From NCBI GenBank assembly GCA_029012365.1, contig JAQXLY010000060.1, positions 1 to 64,000 of the forward strand: 64,000 nt of DNA, written 5' to 3'. Below are positions 1 through 8,697 of this stretch, in pieces. The notes beneath the pieces are model-generated. The model saw nothing but the letters and a program-made list of their open reading frames with translations. It made no database searches and had not been told where the DNA came from. Positions within the stretch are counted from its first letter, which is position 1. Every line of letters starts with the position of its first letter. This stretch comes from Lachnospiraceae bacterium. Its GTDB lineage: Bacteria > Bacillota > Clostridia > Lachnospirales > Lachnospiraceae. The translations under genes were made by a program, and so were the position numbers.

Positions 1-195
1 TCAGCACCATAGCTTTCGCCACAGCACCTAAAGGTAGTTTGAAATCTATACCTGAATATCGAATTCGAGGGGCCTACCCTCATCTCTTTTGTAGCACTGC
101 CACCAAGTCAAATGGCATTCAGGACACACTTTGACGCTTACCTTTATTTTGCGACAAATGCGATAATGAATTGTCGCACTTTTTTAACTGCCTAA
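1..195. other. no supported gene; one hairpin
   Basis: No complete gene is visible here. On the minus strand an open stretch of about 45 codons carries a CPEC cysteine pair but has no start codon, so it is not called. The arms GCGACAA (151-157) and TTGTCGC (171-177) form a 7-bp hairpin followed on the plus strand by ACTTTTTT, which could be a weak rho-independent terminator for something left of the window. Confidence 0.4.
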
Positions 196-735
196 AGTCC
201 TTTATTTTCAAGGAGTTCAGAGCTTTTGTTATCTATTTTTTCTACCGGCGGGGTAATACTTGGTTGGTCTATAGCCAATGCAGATTTACCGATTGAGACC
301 GGTCGTTATGAGCAGCCTCGTTATTATGATGTGGATACCTATTTGTTCTGTCTATGAGGTATATGATATATACACTGAATTACATGACCGCAGACAAGAA
401 AAGAGAAAGATGGCTAATTATGATTCCTATGGATTTCTAGAAGAGTGTATGCCGGAAGTTATAATAAGATTCAAGGTGAGTATGAGCCTGACCCATCTGC
501 CGGTAAGATATCTTTAACTGAGCGGTATTTAAAGCAGATGCCTTCAGAATTGTACAATGACCCGGCATATAAAAAGATTTTTATAAAAATGGACCGGAAA
601 ACCTACGAGAGTGGCATTCAGGCCATGGAGGACTATATCAAAGCTGATAGCGCTTATTCAGAAGAGGCGGTATACGAAGCACAGTTACTCAATTCTTATA
701 ATACAGTAAGAAATCTTAATTTGCAATTGTTTTAA
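196..735 (+). pseudogene. decayed unknown gene with two frameshifts
   Basis: Three consecutive open stretches read like one protein once frames are switched. The first (about 196-354) contains a hydrophobic start and then an ETGRYEQPRYYDVDTY segment and ends in TGA at 355. The second (about 346-450) is charged (TELHDRRQEKRKMANYDSYG). The third (445-735) is hydrophilic, starts only at GTG, and ends at a normal stop. Frame goes 1 to 2 to 1, as expected for two compensating indels. No clear ATG plus ribosome site precedes the first part. I do not recognise the family. The alternative is unrelated short ORFs in non-coding DNA. Confidence 0.35.
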
Positions 736-827
736 CTCTGTTTTCCTGCATAATCACACTTTTAACACATTTGTCTGATATGCTGTATTTACTTTGTGCT
801 CACAGGCACTTATATCAGGAGGACCTT

Positions 828-1517
828 ATGAAAAACAAGCTTTTATCTTTTTTATTACTCACAATGTTCATACTCTGTATTGCTTCATGTGGCAGAGATA
901 AAACAAAGGCGGACACTACCGGCGACAATTTTTCCTCCGGCGAGGCAGGAAACAAGCTTCCCGAGAACCTATCCATTCCTGAAGAAGGTCTGCTCGACAG
1001 AGATTACGAAAATCTCCTTTCAGGCAAATACAATATCGAAATCGAAGTTGAAGATTACGGTACAATTGCTTTGACTCTGGATGCTGATACAGCCCCGGTT
1101 ACCGTTACTAATTTTATTGACCTGATAAACGATGGCTTCTATAACGGTCTGACGTTCCACCGTATCATAGACGGTTTTATGATTCAGGGTGGTGACCCTG
1201 AGGGCAACGGCTACGGTGGTTCTGGAAGAAATATTCAGGGTGAATTTGCAGCCAACGGCATCGAAAATAATATAGCACATACCCGCGGAGTCATCTCCAT
1301 GGCGCGATCAAAACCCGCTGATAGTGCAAGCTCACAGTTCTTCATTATGCATGAAGATGCTCCGCACTTAGACGGTGACTACGCTGCTTTCGGCGAGGTA
1401 ACAAGCGGTATGGAGGTTGTAGATGCAATTTGCAAAAACACTAAGGTAGAAGACAGAAACGGCACCACACTTCCTGCAAACCAGCCGAAAATAGTAGAAA
1501 TCCGTATTGTAGAATAG
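828..1517 (+). CDS. cyclophilin-type peptidyl-prolyl isomerase, lipoprotein
   Basis: Extracytoplasmic proline isomerase (EC 5.2.1.8), 229 aa. The ATG at 828 follows AGGAGG closely and gives a lipoprotein signal peptide with lipobox IASC and lipidated Cys21; an upstream in-frame start at 771 lacks a ribosome site. After an acidic linker (about residues 22-70) comes one cyclophilin domain with family motifs FHRIIDGFMIQGGDP, ISMARS and SSQFFIM. The protein would fold exported proteins at the outer face of the membrane. It appears to be a single-gene unit. Confidence 0.93.
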   Translation: MKNKLLSFLLLTMFILCIASCGRDKTKADTTGDNFSSGEAGNKLPENLSIPEEGLLDRDYENLLSGKYNIEIEVEDYGTIALTLDADTAPVTVTNFIDLINDGFYNGLTFHRIIDGFMIQGGDPEGNGYGGSGRNIQGEFAANGIENNIAHTRGVISMARSKPADSASSQFFIMHEDAPHLDGDYAAFGEVTSGMEVVDAICKNTKVEDRNGTTLPANQPKIVEIRIVE

Positions 1518-1637
1518 TTTTGATTACTTTCTAATATTTATGTGAAAATATTCAAACTGCTTCTTATCTTCTGAGAGAATGATTTTAAAAATCACCGGAC
1601 AGACTAAAGTAAAATACCCTGAAAGGTGGTGTAACCA

Positions 1638-1928
1638 ATGTCAGAGGACAGCACACAAACTCACAGCGCACCTCAGAAGTTAAAGAGCGCACGGCAAAAG
1701 CAAAGAGATAATATTAACAGAACCGTGGAAATCTTTGAGGCTTCCACTCCCATGGAGGATGACTTTCCGGGCATCGACTCCATGAATGTAAGTTCTGCTA
1801 CGGAGCTTACCGGTATGATGTACCATCCACCGATAAACACGGCAGAACTGGAATCCTATCACGACCTGTACGATATCGAATACGAACCCGCCGCCGCAAA
1901 AAGAAGTCCACAGACGAAGGTAAAGTAA
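1638..1928 (+). CDS. small acidic hypothetical protein
   Basis: A 96-aa protein of unknown function. The ATG lies 8 bases after AAAGGTGG, a good ribosome site, which is the main reason to call it. It has no signal peptide, membrane segment or recognisable motif. It is rich in Glu, Ser and Thr, and the C-terminus is basic (AAAKRSPQTKVK). It is followed by a hairpin at 1972-2003 and faces purC convergently. No function is inferred. Confidence 0.7.
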   Translation: MSEDSTQTHSAPQKLKSARQKQRDNINRTVEIFEASTPMEDDFPGIDSMNVSSATELTGMMYHPPINTAELESYHDLYDIEYEPAAAKRSPQTKVK

Positions 1929-1971
1929 GTTCGTACAGTCCGTTATATCAAGCTCAGTGCATTATAATCAG

Positions 1972-2003
1972 GAGGGGCCACGCAAACCATGCGACAGCCC
2001 CTC
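1972..2003. terminator. hairpin between convergent genes
   Basis: GAGGGGC (1972-1978) pairs with GCCCCTC (1997-2003) around an 18-nt loop. It sits between the small plus-strand gene and the 3' end of purC, so it may end either. The U-tract is poor on both sides. The right arm carries the GCGACAGCCCC core seen in other terminators of this window. Confidence 0.5.
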
Positions 2004-2031
2004 TTGTCAGTATTTCCATTATTTCATTCTA

Positions 2032-2715
2032 TTATCTGTTCAAAATAAGCTTTGTCAGTTCAACCGGCTCTACAATCTTGCCATCCTTGTAAACACGCAT
2101 ATTACCGGAAGCAATCTCGTCGATTAAGATAACCTCGTTGTTGTTGTAACCGAACTCAAACTTGATATCCCAAAGGTCAAGGCCGATGGACTTCAAATCC
2201 TCAGCAACAATCTTTGTAATCTTTAAGGTCTGCTCCTTCATGCTTGCGAACATCTCCGGAGTCATAATACCGAGTGCTGCAAGACCCTCGCCGGTAACAA
2301 GCGGATCACCCAGAGCATCATTCTTAAAGGTACATTCTACGTAACCACCCTCTAAAGCAGTGCCGTCCTTAATGTACTCACCGTATCTGCGGATAAAGCT
2401 GCCGGTAGCAACCAGACGGCAGATAACCTCAAGACCATGACCGAATACAGTAGCAGGAAGAACTTCCATGGTAGCGTTTTCAACATCAGCGCTTACATAA
2501 TGAGTCTTGATGCCGGCCTTCTTTAAAAGCTCAAAATAGTGAATCGATGTCTGAAGATTTGCCTTACCGATACCCTCGATTGTCAAACCGACACTGTTTT
2601 CACCCGGATCAAAAACGCCGTCCTTACCGGTACAGTCATCCTTGAACTTAAGCATCACATTGCCATTGTCGAGACGAAATACATCCTTTGTCTTGCCTTC
2701 ATAAACCTTTTTCAT
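2032..2715 (-). CDS. purC: phosphoribosylaminoimidazole-succinocarboxamide synthase
   Basis: SAICAR synthetase (EC 6.3.2.6) joins CAIR and aspartate with ATP in purine synthesis; 227 aa, normal for the bacterial form. The family N-terminus [12 protein letters not shown], the [11 protein letters not shown] region and the DEIASGNMR segment near the C-terminus are present. Two ATGs are close together; the second (2715) is 8 nt from AGGAGG and is preferred over the first, which is only 2 nt away. It is transcribed alone from the promoter at 2766-2794; other purine genes of the window are at 7.4-9.4 kb. Confidence 0.96.
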   Translation of the reverse strand: MKKVYEGKTKDVFRLDNGNVMLKFKDDCTGKDGVFDPGENSVGLTIEGIGKANLQTSIHYFELLKKAGIKTHYVSADVENATMEVLPATVFGHGLEVICRLVATGSFIRRYGEYIKDGTALEGGYVECTFKNDALGDPLVTGEGLAALGIMTPEMFASMKEQTLKITKIVAEDLKSIGLDLWDIKFEFGYNNNEVILIDEIASGNMRVYKDGKIVEPVELTKLILNR

Positions 2716-2765
2716 GTACATATCCTCCTGCGTTGGGTATAATGAATTGTTTCCATAACAAAGAT

Positions 2766-2794
2766 ACTATATCACAATTTTTTCTGATTGACAA
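2766..2794 (-). promoter_or_regulatory. purC promoter
   Basis: On the minus strand TTGTCA (2789-2794) and TATAGT (2766-2771) are separated by 17 bp, giving a leader of about 45 nt to purC. The leader is too short for a purine riboswitch. Confidence 0.75.
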
Positions 2795-2899
2795 TTTATT
2801 TTTTTACAGAATAAATTTTTTTTAAGATAGACAGCTTGACTTTTATATGTTAGAATGCTAATAAGAATACTAATCAGTTAGACAGAAACGGGAGATACA

Positions 2900-4279
2900 A
2901 TGAAACAACAGAAAGTTAAATTAAAGGAATATCTTGGAACAAAAGAGCTTTATATGAAAATGGCCCGGATAGCCATACCGGTGTCACTCCAGTCACTTAT
3001 TACAGTCGGCATTAATTTAATGGACACTATTATGCTAAGCTCCATGGGTGATGACCAGCTCTCCGCCTCCTCCCTTGCAGGACAGTTTATCAATCTTTTT
3101 ATGATTTGCTGTATGGGTATCGGCATGGGAGCCTCTGTACTGACCTCCAGATTCTGGGGTATGCAGGATAAGCCTTCTCTGAAAAAAGCAATAACAATAA
3201 TGCTGCGCTTCGTCGCTATCTTTGCAGCTGTATTTACGGTGGCTACCATATTTTTCCCTGACCTGATTATGAAAATCTATTCAAAGGAAACTCCTATCAT
3301 TGAATACGGCATGATATATCTGAAATGGATGATTCCTACGTACATTTGTATGGGACTGTCTTTAACCTGTACCATTGTTCTCAGAACCGTCGGGCAGGTG
3401 CGGATTCCGCTGTACTGCTCCATTTCCGCGTTCTTTGTCAATGTATTTTTCAACTGGGTATTTATCTTCGGTAAGCTCGGTGCACCGCGTATGGAGATTG
3501 CAGGAGCCGCTCTCGGTACGCTGATTGCCCGTATCTTTGAGCTTTGCTTTATCTGCGGCTACTTCTTCTTTATTGACAAACGGATTCGCTACCGCCTGCG
3601 TGACATTACCATGCACTGCAAGGATTTGTTGCAGGAGTACATCCGAATCAGCATTCCGGTTCTCATCAGCGATGCCCTTCTTGCATTCGGAAATAACGCT
3701 GTTGCCATGATTATGGGACGTATCGGTAAAACCTTCGTTGCAGCCAACTCCGTTACTATGGTCGTGCAACAGTTAAGCAACGTTTTAACGCAGGGAGTTT
3801 GTAACGCCAGCGGTATTATTACCGGTCATACCATGGGTGAGGGCGACTATGAGAAGGCTCAGAAGCAGGGATATGCCTTTCTCTTTATGGGCTTTATCAT
3901 CGGCTGCTTTGCCTCTCTCATTATTTTGATTCTGCGTGAACCGATTATTGCTTACTATAAGGTATCACCGGAAGCCAAACTGATTGCAAGAGACCTGATG
4001 AATGCTATCCTGTTTATCAACATCTTTCAGTCCATGAATTCCATTCTGACCAAAGGCGTTCTCCGTGCCGGAGGGGATACCAAATTTTTAATGGCAGGTG
4101 ATATTTTGTTTTTATGGGTTGCTTCCATTCCGTTAGGATACCTTGCCGGACTTGTCTTCGGATGGCCGTCCTTCTGGATTTATACCTGCCTGAAAATCGA
4201 CCAGATTATCAAGTGTGTCTGGTGCTTTTTCCGACTGCGCAGCGGAAAATGGCTAAAGAAAATAAAGGGACAGGCGTAA
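2900..4279 (+). CDS. MATE family efflux transporter
   Basis: A 459-aa multidrug and toxin extrusion transporter in the cytoplasmic membrane, normally driven by Na+ or H+. Twelve hydrophobic segments in two homologous halves are evident. The N-terminal half has the family segments IPVSLQSLITVGINLMDT and GMGASVLTSRFWG; the second half begins near residue 230 with another IPVLISD repeat. The ATG follows GGGAG. The substrate cannot be read from sequence. Its 3' end overlaps a perfect hairpin that also ends the convergent gene at 4364-4909. Confidence 0.93.
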   Translation: MKQQKVKLKEYLGTKELYMKMARIAIPVSLQSLITVGINLMDTIMLSSMGDDQLSASSLAGQFINLFMICCMGIGMGASVLTSRFWGMQDKPSLKKAITIMLRFVAIFAAVFTVATIFFPDLIMKIYSKETPIIEYGMIYLKWMIPTYICMGLSLTCTIVLRTVGQVRIPLYCSISAFFVNVFFNWVFIFGKLGAPRMEIAGAALGTLIARIFELCFICGYFFFIDKRIRYRLRDITMHCKDLLQEYIRISIPVLISDALLAFGNNAVAMIMGRIGKTFVAANSVTMVVQQLSNVLTQGVCNASGIITGHTMGEGDYEKAQKQGYAFLFMGFIIGCFASLIILILREPIIAYYKVSPEAKLIARDLMNAILFINIFQSMNSILTKGVLRAGGDTKFLMAGDILFLWVASIPLGYLAGLVFGWPSFWIYTCLKIDQIIKCVWCFFRLRSGKWLKKIKGQA

Positions 4280-4288
4280 GCCTGTCCC
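4267..4288 (-). terminator. terminator shared by convergent genes
   Basis: GGGACAGGC and GCCTGTCCC form a perfect 9-bp stem around a GTAA loop. On the minus strand it is followed by TTTATTTTCTTT, so it ends the BlaI/BlaR1/secreted-protein operon. The MATE stop codon lies in the loop. Confidence 0.8.
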
Positions 4289-4363
4289 AAATTACTCTCC
4301 TGTCCCGGTTTGAAGCTGTGTCTGTACGTCTCAAACCGAAATACGATAAACCCGTTCTCGCTT

Positions 4364-4909
4364 CTATACTCCGTAGCAGGAAAAATACTGGGTTTCCGGA
4401 GTGACATAAAAATCTATCGCATACGTCCATGTTGTTGTATATACATTATCATAAACCGTAACTGTGTCGCCGGACGTATAGCTCACGCTGCCGTCCGTAT
4501 TTACAATACTTCCATATGACTTTGAAATACTATAACCTTCTGCTCTATAAATAGAAATTGTCCGACGGTACAGATGTACCTTCCCGTCCGTATAGCGCCA
4601 TACCGTACAAACCGGAACTGCTCTTGCAATTAACAAATCTCCCTTATAAAACCCGAACGAATCCGAATACTCATATACGGAATAGGAAGCATTCGCTCTG
4701 TCCGCAGGTGCTTCGAATTCTTCACTTATCTGAATCTGCTGTATCCCCGTTGACATTCTGTCAAATGCCGCAGCCTCCTGTTCGGTCAGTCTTCTTACCG
4801 TTATCGTGTTATCCGTGCCGTCCGCTTCGGCAGCCTGAGCCGTGGAACAATTTGCCACAAGCCCCATCATCACAAGCGCAGCCGCTACTGCTATTTTGAT
4901 TTTCTTCAT
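4364..4909 (-). CDS. secreted hypothetical protein of the BlaR1 operon
   Basis: A 181-aa exported protein of unknown function. The N-terminus is a classical signal peptide (KKIKIAVAAALVMMGLVA then cleavage near AQAAEA). The mature part is rich in Tyr, Ser and Thr and probably beta-stranded (TDGSVSYTSGDTVTVYDNVY). It lies 35 bp behind the BlaR1-like gene in the same direction and before a strong terminator, so it is probably an output of that regulatory pair. The start is supported by AAGGAG. No enzyme motif is visible. Confidence 0.75.
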   Translation of the reverse strand: MKKIKIAVAAALVMMGLVANCSTAQAAEADGTDNTITVRRLTEQEAAAFDRMSTGIQQIQISEEFEAPADRANASYSVYEYSDSFGFYKGDLLIARAVPVCTVWRYTDGKVHLYRRTISIYRAEGYSISKSYGSIVNTDGSVSYTSGDTVTVYDNVYTTTWTYAIDFYVTPETQYFSCYGV

Positions 4910-4944
4910 CCTGATTCTCCTTTCGTTCTCGAATGCCCCCTTGT

Positions 4945-5907
4945 TTACTCTGATTCATCCATAAAAATCAACTGCTCTGTCATTCCTTCCTCCCTAATCA
5001 CTAGCCCTTCTGCACTGACGTTCCCTTTCGCACCATCCACAACCCAAATAATACGAGGAACCTGTCTGGATAGCAAAACAGCAAGACACATGAAACCAAC
5101 ACAGGCTAAGGTCGCACCAATCTTAACAAAGAGACTTGACCTTTTATGTGCCAGCGCATGCTTTACGCGTCCCTTTATCTCTCCGCTTCCGTATCCGATT
5201 GCCACGCCACCTACCTTCCCCGCCTGATAGGAAACCTCCACCAGTGCCTTTGCATATTTCATTTGAAATACTTTTGTATTTTTCCGCAAAACGGCCTCAT
5301 CACATGCCTCCTCCATATCATTCACAAACAGGTAAAAGGCAAGCCATAAAAGCGGCTGAAACCAGAAAACCATAAGCAATGCCATTCCAATATGCTTCAT
5401 CCAAATATCCTTGCGAGCGATATGTACCTTCTCATGCATGATTACAGGTGCATAATATTCTTCTTCCAATGAACTCGGCAAAAAGATTTTCGGATGAATC
5501 AGTCCCATGGAAAACGGTGACTTAATCCGCTCTGTAATGTATATATTCTCGCGAAGCCGTATGCTTCCGACAAGACGTCTCCACAGACGCACATAGAAAT
5601 ACACCATAAACAAAAATACACATGCCGTTCCTATCAGCAGAAAACCTTTACCGGCTTGTAATATCATTTCCGGAATGGCTATAAACGGTATCTCGCTAAC
5701 ATGAAATTCTACCAATAGCCCAAATTGTGACATTCTCTCAATGAACCATTTACAAATTACAATTAGCGGAAGCACGCCCCAAAGAAGATAAGAAAATATC
5801 CTCGGAGCGGTCCTCTTTAATATCGCACGGAGCGGTAGCAGCAGAAGAACAATTACTCCCAGCTCAATTCCACATCTGAATACCCATAAAAATACACTAT
5901 TAGACAT
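4945..5907 (-). CDS. BlaR1/MecR1-type M56 membrane metalloprotease
   Basis: A 320-aa integral membrane peptidase of family M56. Several helices occupy residues 5-110, followed by the zinc motif HEKVH (158-162) and downstream glutamates in MEEACDEAVLRK. In known BlaR1 systems ligand binding triggers cleavage of the BlaI repressor. The extracellular penicillin-binding domain of classical BlaR1 is absent: after a last helix near residue 265 only about 40 residues remain. The signal sensed is therefore unknown. It follows a blaI gene by 50 bp and precedes a secreted protein, giving a three-gene operon. Confidence 0.88.
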   Translation of the reverse strand: MSNSVFLWVFRCGIELGVIVLLLLPLRAILKRTAPRIFSYLLWGVLPLIVICKWFIERMSQFGLLVEFHVSEIPFIAIPEMILQAGKGFLLIGTACVFLFMVYFYVRLWRRLVGSIRLRENIYITERIKSPFSMGLIHPKIFLPSSLEEEYYAPVIMHEKVHIARKDIWMKHIGMALLMVFWFQPLLWLAFYLFVNDMEEACDEAVLRKNTKVFQMKYAKALVEVSYQAGKVGGVAIGYGSGEIKGRVKHALAHKRSSLFVKIGATLACVGFMCLAVLLSRQVPRIIWVVDGAKGNVSAEGLVIREEGMTEQLIFMDESE

Positions 5908-5957
5908 TGATACACCTCTTCTTTTGTAAGATTTTCGGACCGCGTTTTCCCTCTTTA

Positions 5958-6323
5958 TCAGCCCTTATCCTTCGAGGTCGTAATCAATGCCAGCAATTCA
6001 CTCCTATCCTTCTCGGATAAGCCGCGATGCTTCGTAAATGCCGCAACAAACGTCGGAAGAGAGCCGTCAAATTTGTCGTTAATCAACTCTTCTCCAACCT
6101 TTGCCTTATACTCCTCCTCACTCATTACCGATGTCACAATACTGTTCACATTCTGAAACAGTCCATGCTCACACAGTCTCCGCAGCATCGTATACGTGGT
6201 GGATTTTTTCCAGCCAAGCTCCTTTTCGCACAGCTTTACTACCTCACCGGAACCGATTCCTTCACGGTCCCAAAGTAATCTGGCGAATTTTAGCTCCATC
6301 TCTCCGATTCCAAACCGTTGCAT
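5958..6323 (-). CDS. BlaI/MecI/CopY family repressor, copy 1
   Basis: A 121-aa winged-helix repressor. The HTH spans the GEVVKLCEKELGWKKSTTYTMLRRL region, and the C-terminal half is the dimerisation and cleavage part. It is immediately upstream of the M56 peptidase gene, so the two form a standard protease-regulated pair that probably controls its own promoter at 6358-6386. It is nearly identical to copy 3 in the first 80 residues (differences are conservative), which shows recent duplication. Confidence 0.92.
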   Translation of the reverse strand: MQRFGIGEMELKFARLLWDREGIGSGEVVKLCEKELGWKKSTTYTMLRRLCEHGLFQNVNSIVTSVMSEEEYKAKVGEELINDKFDGSLPTFVAAFTKHRGLSEKDRSELLALITTSKDKG

Positions 6324-6357
6324 AATATCCTCCTTTTTAGAAAAATTTACATTTTTA

Positions 6358-6386
6358 ATTTAACACACTTAATTTGTCTCTGTCAA
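6358..6386 (-). promoter_or_regulatory. promoter of blaI copy 1
   Basis: TTGACA (6381-6386), 17 bp, TTAAAT (6358-6363) on the minus strand. An imperfect inverted repeat, AAATTAA and TTAAATT separated by five bases, overlaps the -10 box and is a candidate operator. It differs from the operator of copy 2. Confidence 0.65.
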
Positions 6387-6533
6387 TCTCTTATAGCATT
6401 ATTTCCTCAACTATAGCGTATCGACCTTAGAATCAAAGTCATAAAAAACTGTCATAAAAAATGAAAAGGCAACCACAAGTCTCTTACTTACGGTCACCTT
6501 TTGCATCCATATCCTGTCCGGGCTTCATGCCCC

Positions 6534-6884
6534 TCATTCCTTAATCAATGCCAATATCTCGCTTTTTTCCTTCGCAGACAAACCGTGATGTCTCACAAAC
6601 GTAGCCACAAACATAGGAAGAGAGCCGTCAAATTTATCATTAATCAGTTCTTCTCCTATTTTTGCCTTATACTCTTCTTCGCTCATAACCGATGTTACAA
6701 TACTCTTTACATTCTGAAACAAACCGTGCTCGCACAGTCTCCGAAGCATTGTGTAAGTAGTAGACTTTTTCCAGCCGAATTCCTTCTCACACAGCTTCAC
6801 TACCTCACCGGACCCGATTCCTTCCCGCTCCCAAAGCAATTTGGCAAACTTTAATTCCATCTCTCCGACACCGAAACGCTGCAT
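6534..6884 (-). CDS. BlaI/MecI/CopY family repressor, copy 2
   Basis: A 116-aa paralog of the flanking repressors with the same winged helix (FGWKKSTTYTMLRRLCEHGL). The C-terminal tail diverges (RHHGLSAKEKSEILALIKE). It is a single-gene unit with its own promoter and a perfect palindromic operator at 6908-6938. No peptidase gene is next to it; it could share the BlaR1 at 4945-5907 or respond to a different one. The start follows AAGGAGG. Confidence 0.9.
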   Translation of the reverse strand: MQRFGVGEMELKFAKLLWEREGIGSGEVVKLCEKEFGWKKSTTYTMLRRLCEHGLFQNVKSIVTSVMSEEEYKAKIGEELINDKFDGSLPMFVATFVRHHGLSAKEKSEILALIKE

Positions 6885-6907
6885 ACAATCCTCCTTCGTA
6901 AACTATA

Positions 6908-6938
6908 ATGCGTTAAACTGTTTTTCAGTTTAACGCAT
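6908..6938. promoter_or_regulatory. 13-bp-arm palindromic operator of blaI copy 2
   Basis: ATGCGTTAAACTG (6908-6920) and CAGTTTAACGCAT (6926-6938) are perfect inverted arms with a TTTTT spacer. The palindrome covers the -10 box of the copy 2 promoter. Nothing T-rich follows, so an operator is more likely than a terminator. Confidence 0.7.
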
Positions 6939-6955
6939 CTCGTTTTATTTGTCAA
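6927..6955 (-). promoter_or_regulatory. promoter of blaI copy 2
   Basis: TTGACA (6950-6955), 17 bp, TAAACT (6927-6932) on the minus strand. The -10 box lies inside one arm of the palindrome at 6908-6938, so a bound dimer would block RNA polymerase. Confidence 0.7.
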
Positions 6956-6966
6956 TACCTAAATTA

Positions 6967-7332
6967 CTATTTTGTTTCTTCGTAGCCCTCAATCAGCTCC
7001 TGCAATTCCTTTCTGTCCTTCTCAGACAGTCCGCGGTGCTTTGTAAATGCAGCTACAAACATTGGAAGAGAACCGTCAAATTTATCATTAATCAGTTCTG
7101 CCCCAACCTTTGCCTTATACTCTTCTTCACTCATTACCGATGTCACAATACTGTTCACATTCTGAAACAGACCATGCTCACACAGTCTCCGAAGCATTGT
7201 ATAAGTAGTGGACTTCTTCCATCCTAACTCCTTCTCGCATAACTTTACTACCTCTCCGGAACCGATTCCTTCCCTGTCCCAAAGTAATCTTGCAAATCTT
7301 AACTCCATTTCTCCAATTCCAAAACGCTGCAT
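6967..7332 (-). CDS. BlaI/MecI/CopY family repressor, copy 3
   Basis: A 121-aa winged-helix repressor, the closest relative of copy 1 (same MQRFGIGEMEL start, same HTH), differing mainly in the last 15 residues (KELQELIEGYEETK). It has its own promoter at 7368-7396 and lies directly upstream of copy 2, but copy 2 also has a promoter. With copies 1 and 2 it makes a tandem array of three repressors in 1.4 kb serving one visible peptidase. Confidence 0.91.
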   Translation of the reverse strand: MQRFGIGEMELRFARLLWDREGIGSGEVVKLCEKELGWKKSTTYTMLRRLCEHGLFQNVNSIVTSVMSEEEYKAKVGAELINDKFDGSLPMFVAAFTKHRGLSEKDRKELQELIEGYEETK

Positions 7333-7367
7333 AATATCCTCCTTAGAAAAAAATCTTACTTACTTAA

Positions 7368-7396
7368 CATTAACACAATTTGTTTCTTTCTGTCAA
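7368..7396 (-). promoter_or_regulatory. promoter of blaI copy 3
   Basis: TTGACA (7391-7396), 17 bp, TTAATG (7368-7373) on the minus strand. The ATTGACAGA and ACAAATT segments are shared with the copy 1 promoter, which supports common ancestry and possibly common control. Confidence 0.6.
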
Positions 7397-7459
7397 TCTT
7401 TTATAGAATTATTTTAAGCAATTATTGAAAAAATAATTTGCAAAACGCTCTTTTGTATT

Positions 7460-8635
7460 CTAGTGATGGAACAGGCGGATACCGGTAAAGCACATTACCA
7501 TATCATGCTTATCCGCTGCTTCTATCACAAGGTCATCTCTTACCGAACCTCCCGGCTCTGCGATATACTTAACACCGCTGCGGAATGCACGCTCAATGTT
7601 ATCGGAGAACGGGAAAAACGCATCTGAACCGAGAGCTACATCTGTAAGTGTATCCAGCCATGCACGCTTTTCTTCCCTTGTAAATACCTCCGGCTTCGTC
7701 TTGAAGATTTTCTCCCACTCACCGTCGGCAAGTACATCCATATAATCCTCACCGATGTAAAGGTCGATTGCATTGTCGCGGTCTGCTCTGCCGATTTTGT
7801 CAAGGAACGGAAGATTCAATACCTTCGGGTTCTGACGGAGATACCAGTTATCTGCCTTGGTTCCCGCAAGTCTCGTACAGTGAATTCTGGACTGCTGTCC
7901 CGCACCGATACCGATAGCCTGTCCTCCCTTTACATAGCACACGGAATTTGACTGGGTGTACTTTAATGTAATCAGGGAAATGATAAGGTCTATCCGCGCA
8001 GACTCCGGTAAATCCTTATTCTTTGTGACAAAGTTAGAGAGAAGCTCGTCATCCACCTTTAGTTCATTTCTGCCCTGCTCAAATGTGATTCCGTATACTT
8101 CCTTATGCTCAATCGGAGCAGGAACATAGTTCGGGTCAATCTGGATTACATTGTAGCCGCCCTTTTTCTTCTCCTTCAAAATAGCAAGTGCTTCCGGTGT
8201 ATATCCCGGTGCAATCACACCGTCGGAAACCTCACGCTTAATGATACGTGCGGTACACTCGTCACAAACGTCGGAAAGGGAAATAAAATCACCGAAGGAG
8301 GACATACGGTCCGCACCTCTGGCTCTTGCATAAGCACTTGCAAGCGGAGTCAGCTCACCCATATCATCAACCCAGTAAATCTTTCTTTCTACCTCGGTAA
8401 GCGGAAGGCCTACTGCCGCTCCTGCCGGAGAAACATGCTTAAAGGAGGTAGCTGCCGGAAGTCCGGTTGCCTTCTTTAACTCGTTTACCAGCTGCCAGCC
8501 GTTAAATGCGTCCAGAAAATTAATATACCCCGGTCTGCCGTTTAATACGGTAATCGGAAGTTCCCCGTTTTCCATGTAAATTCTGGACGGTTTCTGATTC
8601 GGATTACATCCGTACTTTAATTCAAATTCTTTCAT
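7460..8635 (-). CDS. purH: AICAR formyltransferase, stand-alone
   Basis: Phosphoribosylaminoimidazolecarboxamide formyltransferase (EC 2.1.2.3), the penultimate step of IMP synthesis, 391 aa. The usual bifunctional PurH carries an N-terminal IMP cyclohydrolase domain; this protein begins directly with the transformylase part ([16 protein letters not shown]) and keeps its core signatures [36 protein letters not shown] and [11 protein letters not shown]. The ATG at 8635 has AGGAGG 8 nt upstream. The missing cyclohydrolase activity is supplied by the gene 62 bp upstream. The pair probably forms one operon. Confidence 0.94.
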   Translation of the reverse strand: MKEFELKYGCNPNQKPSRIYMENGELPITVLNGRPGYINFLDAFNGWQLVNELKKATGLPAATSFKHVSPAGAAVGLPLTEVERKIYWVDDMGELTPLASAYARARGADRMSSFGDFISLSDVCDECTARIIKREVSDGVIAPGYTPEALAILKEKKKGGYNVIQIDPNYVPAPIEHKEVYGITFEQGRNELKVDDELLSNFVTKNKDLPESARIDLIISLITLKYTQSNSVCYVKGGQAIGIGAGQQSRIHCTRLAGTKADNWYLRQNPKVLNLPFLDKIGRADRDNAIDLYIGEDYMDVLADGEWEKIFKTKPEVFTREEKRAWLDTLTDVALGSDAFFPFSDNIERAFRSGVKYIAEPGGSVRDDLVIEAADKHDMVMCFTGIRLFHH

Positions 8636-8697
8636 CACTTTCCTCCTGTCTCCTGCCATGCAGTCTTTCTAATATGTTCCTTCTGTGCTGCTGTTAT

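Noticed and set aside
2716-2899. Purine riboswitch before purC
   Set aside because: The leader is about 45 nt, too short, and no conserved junction is present.
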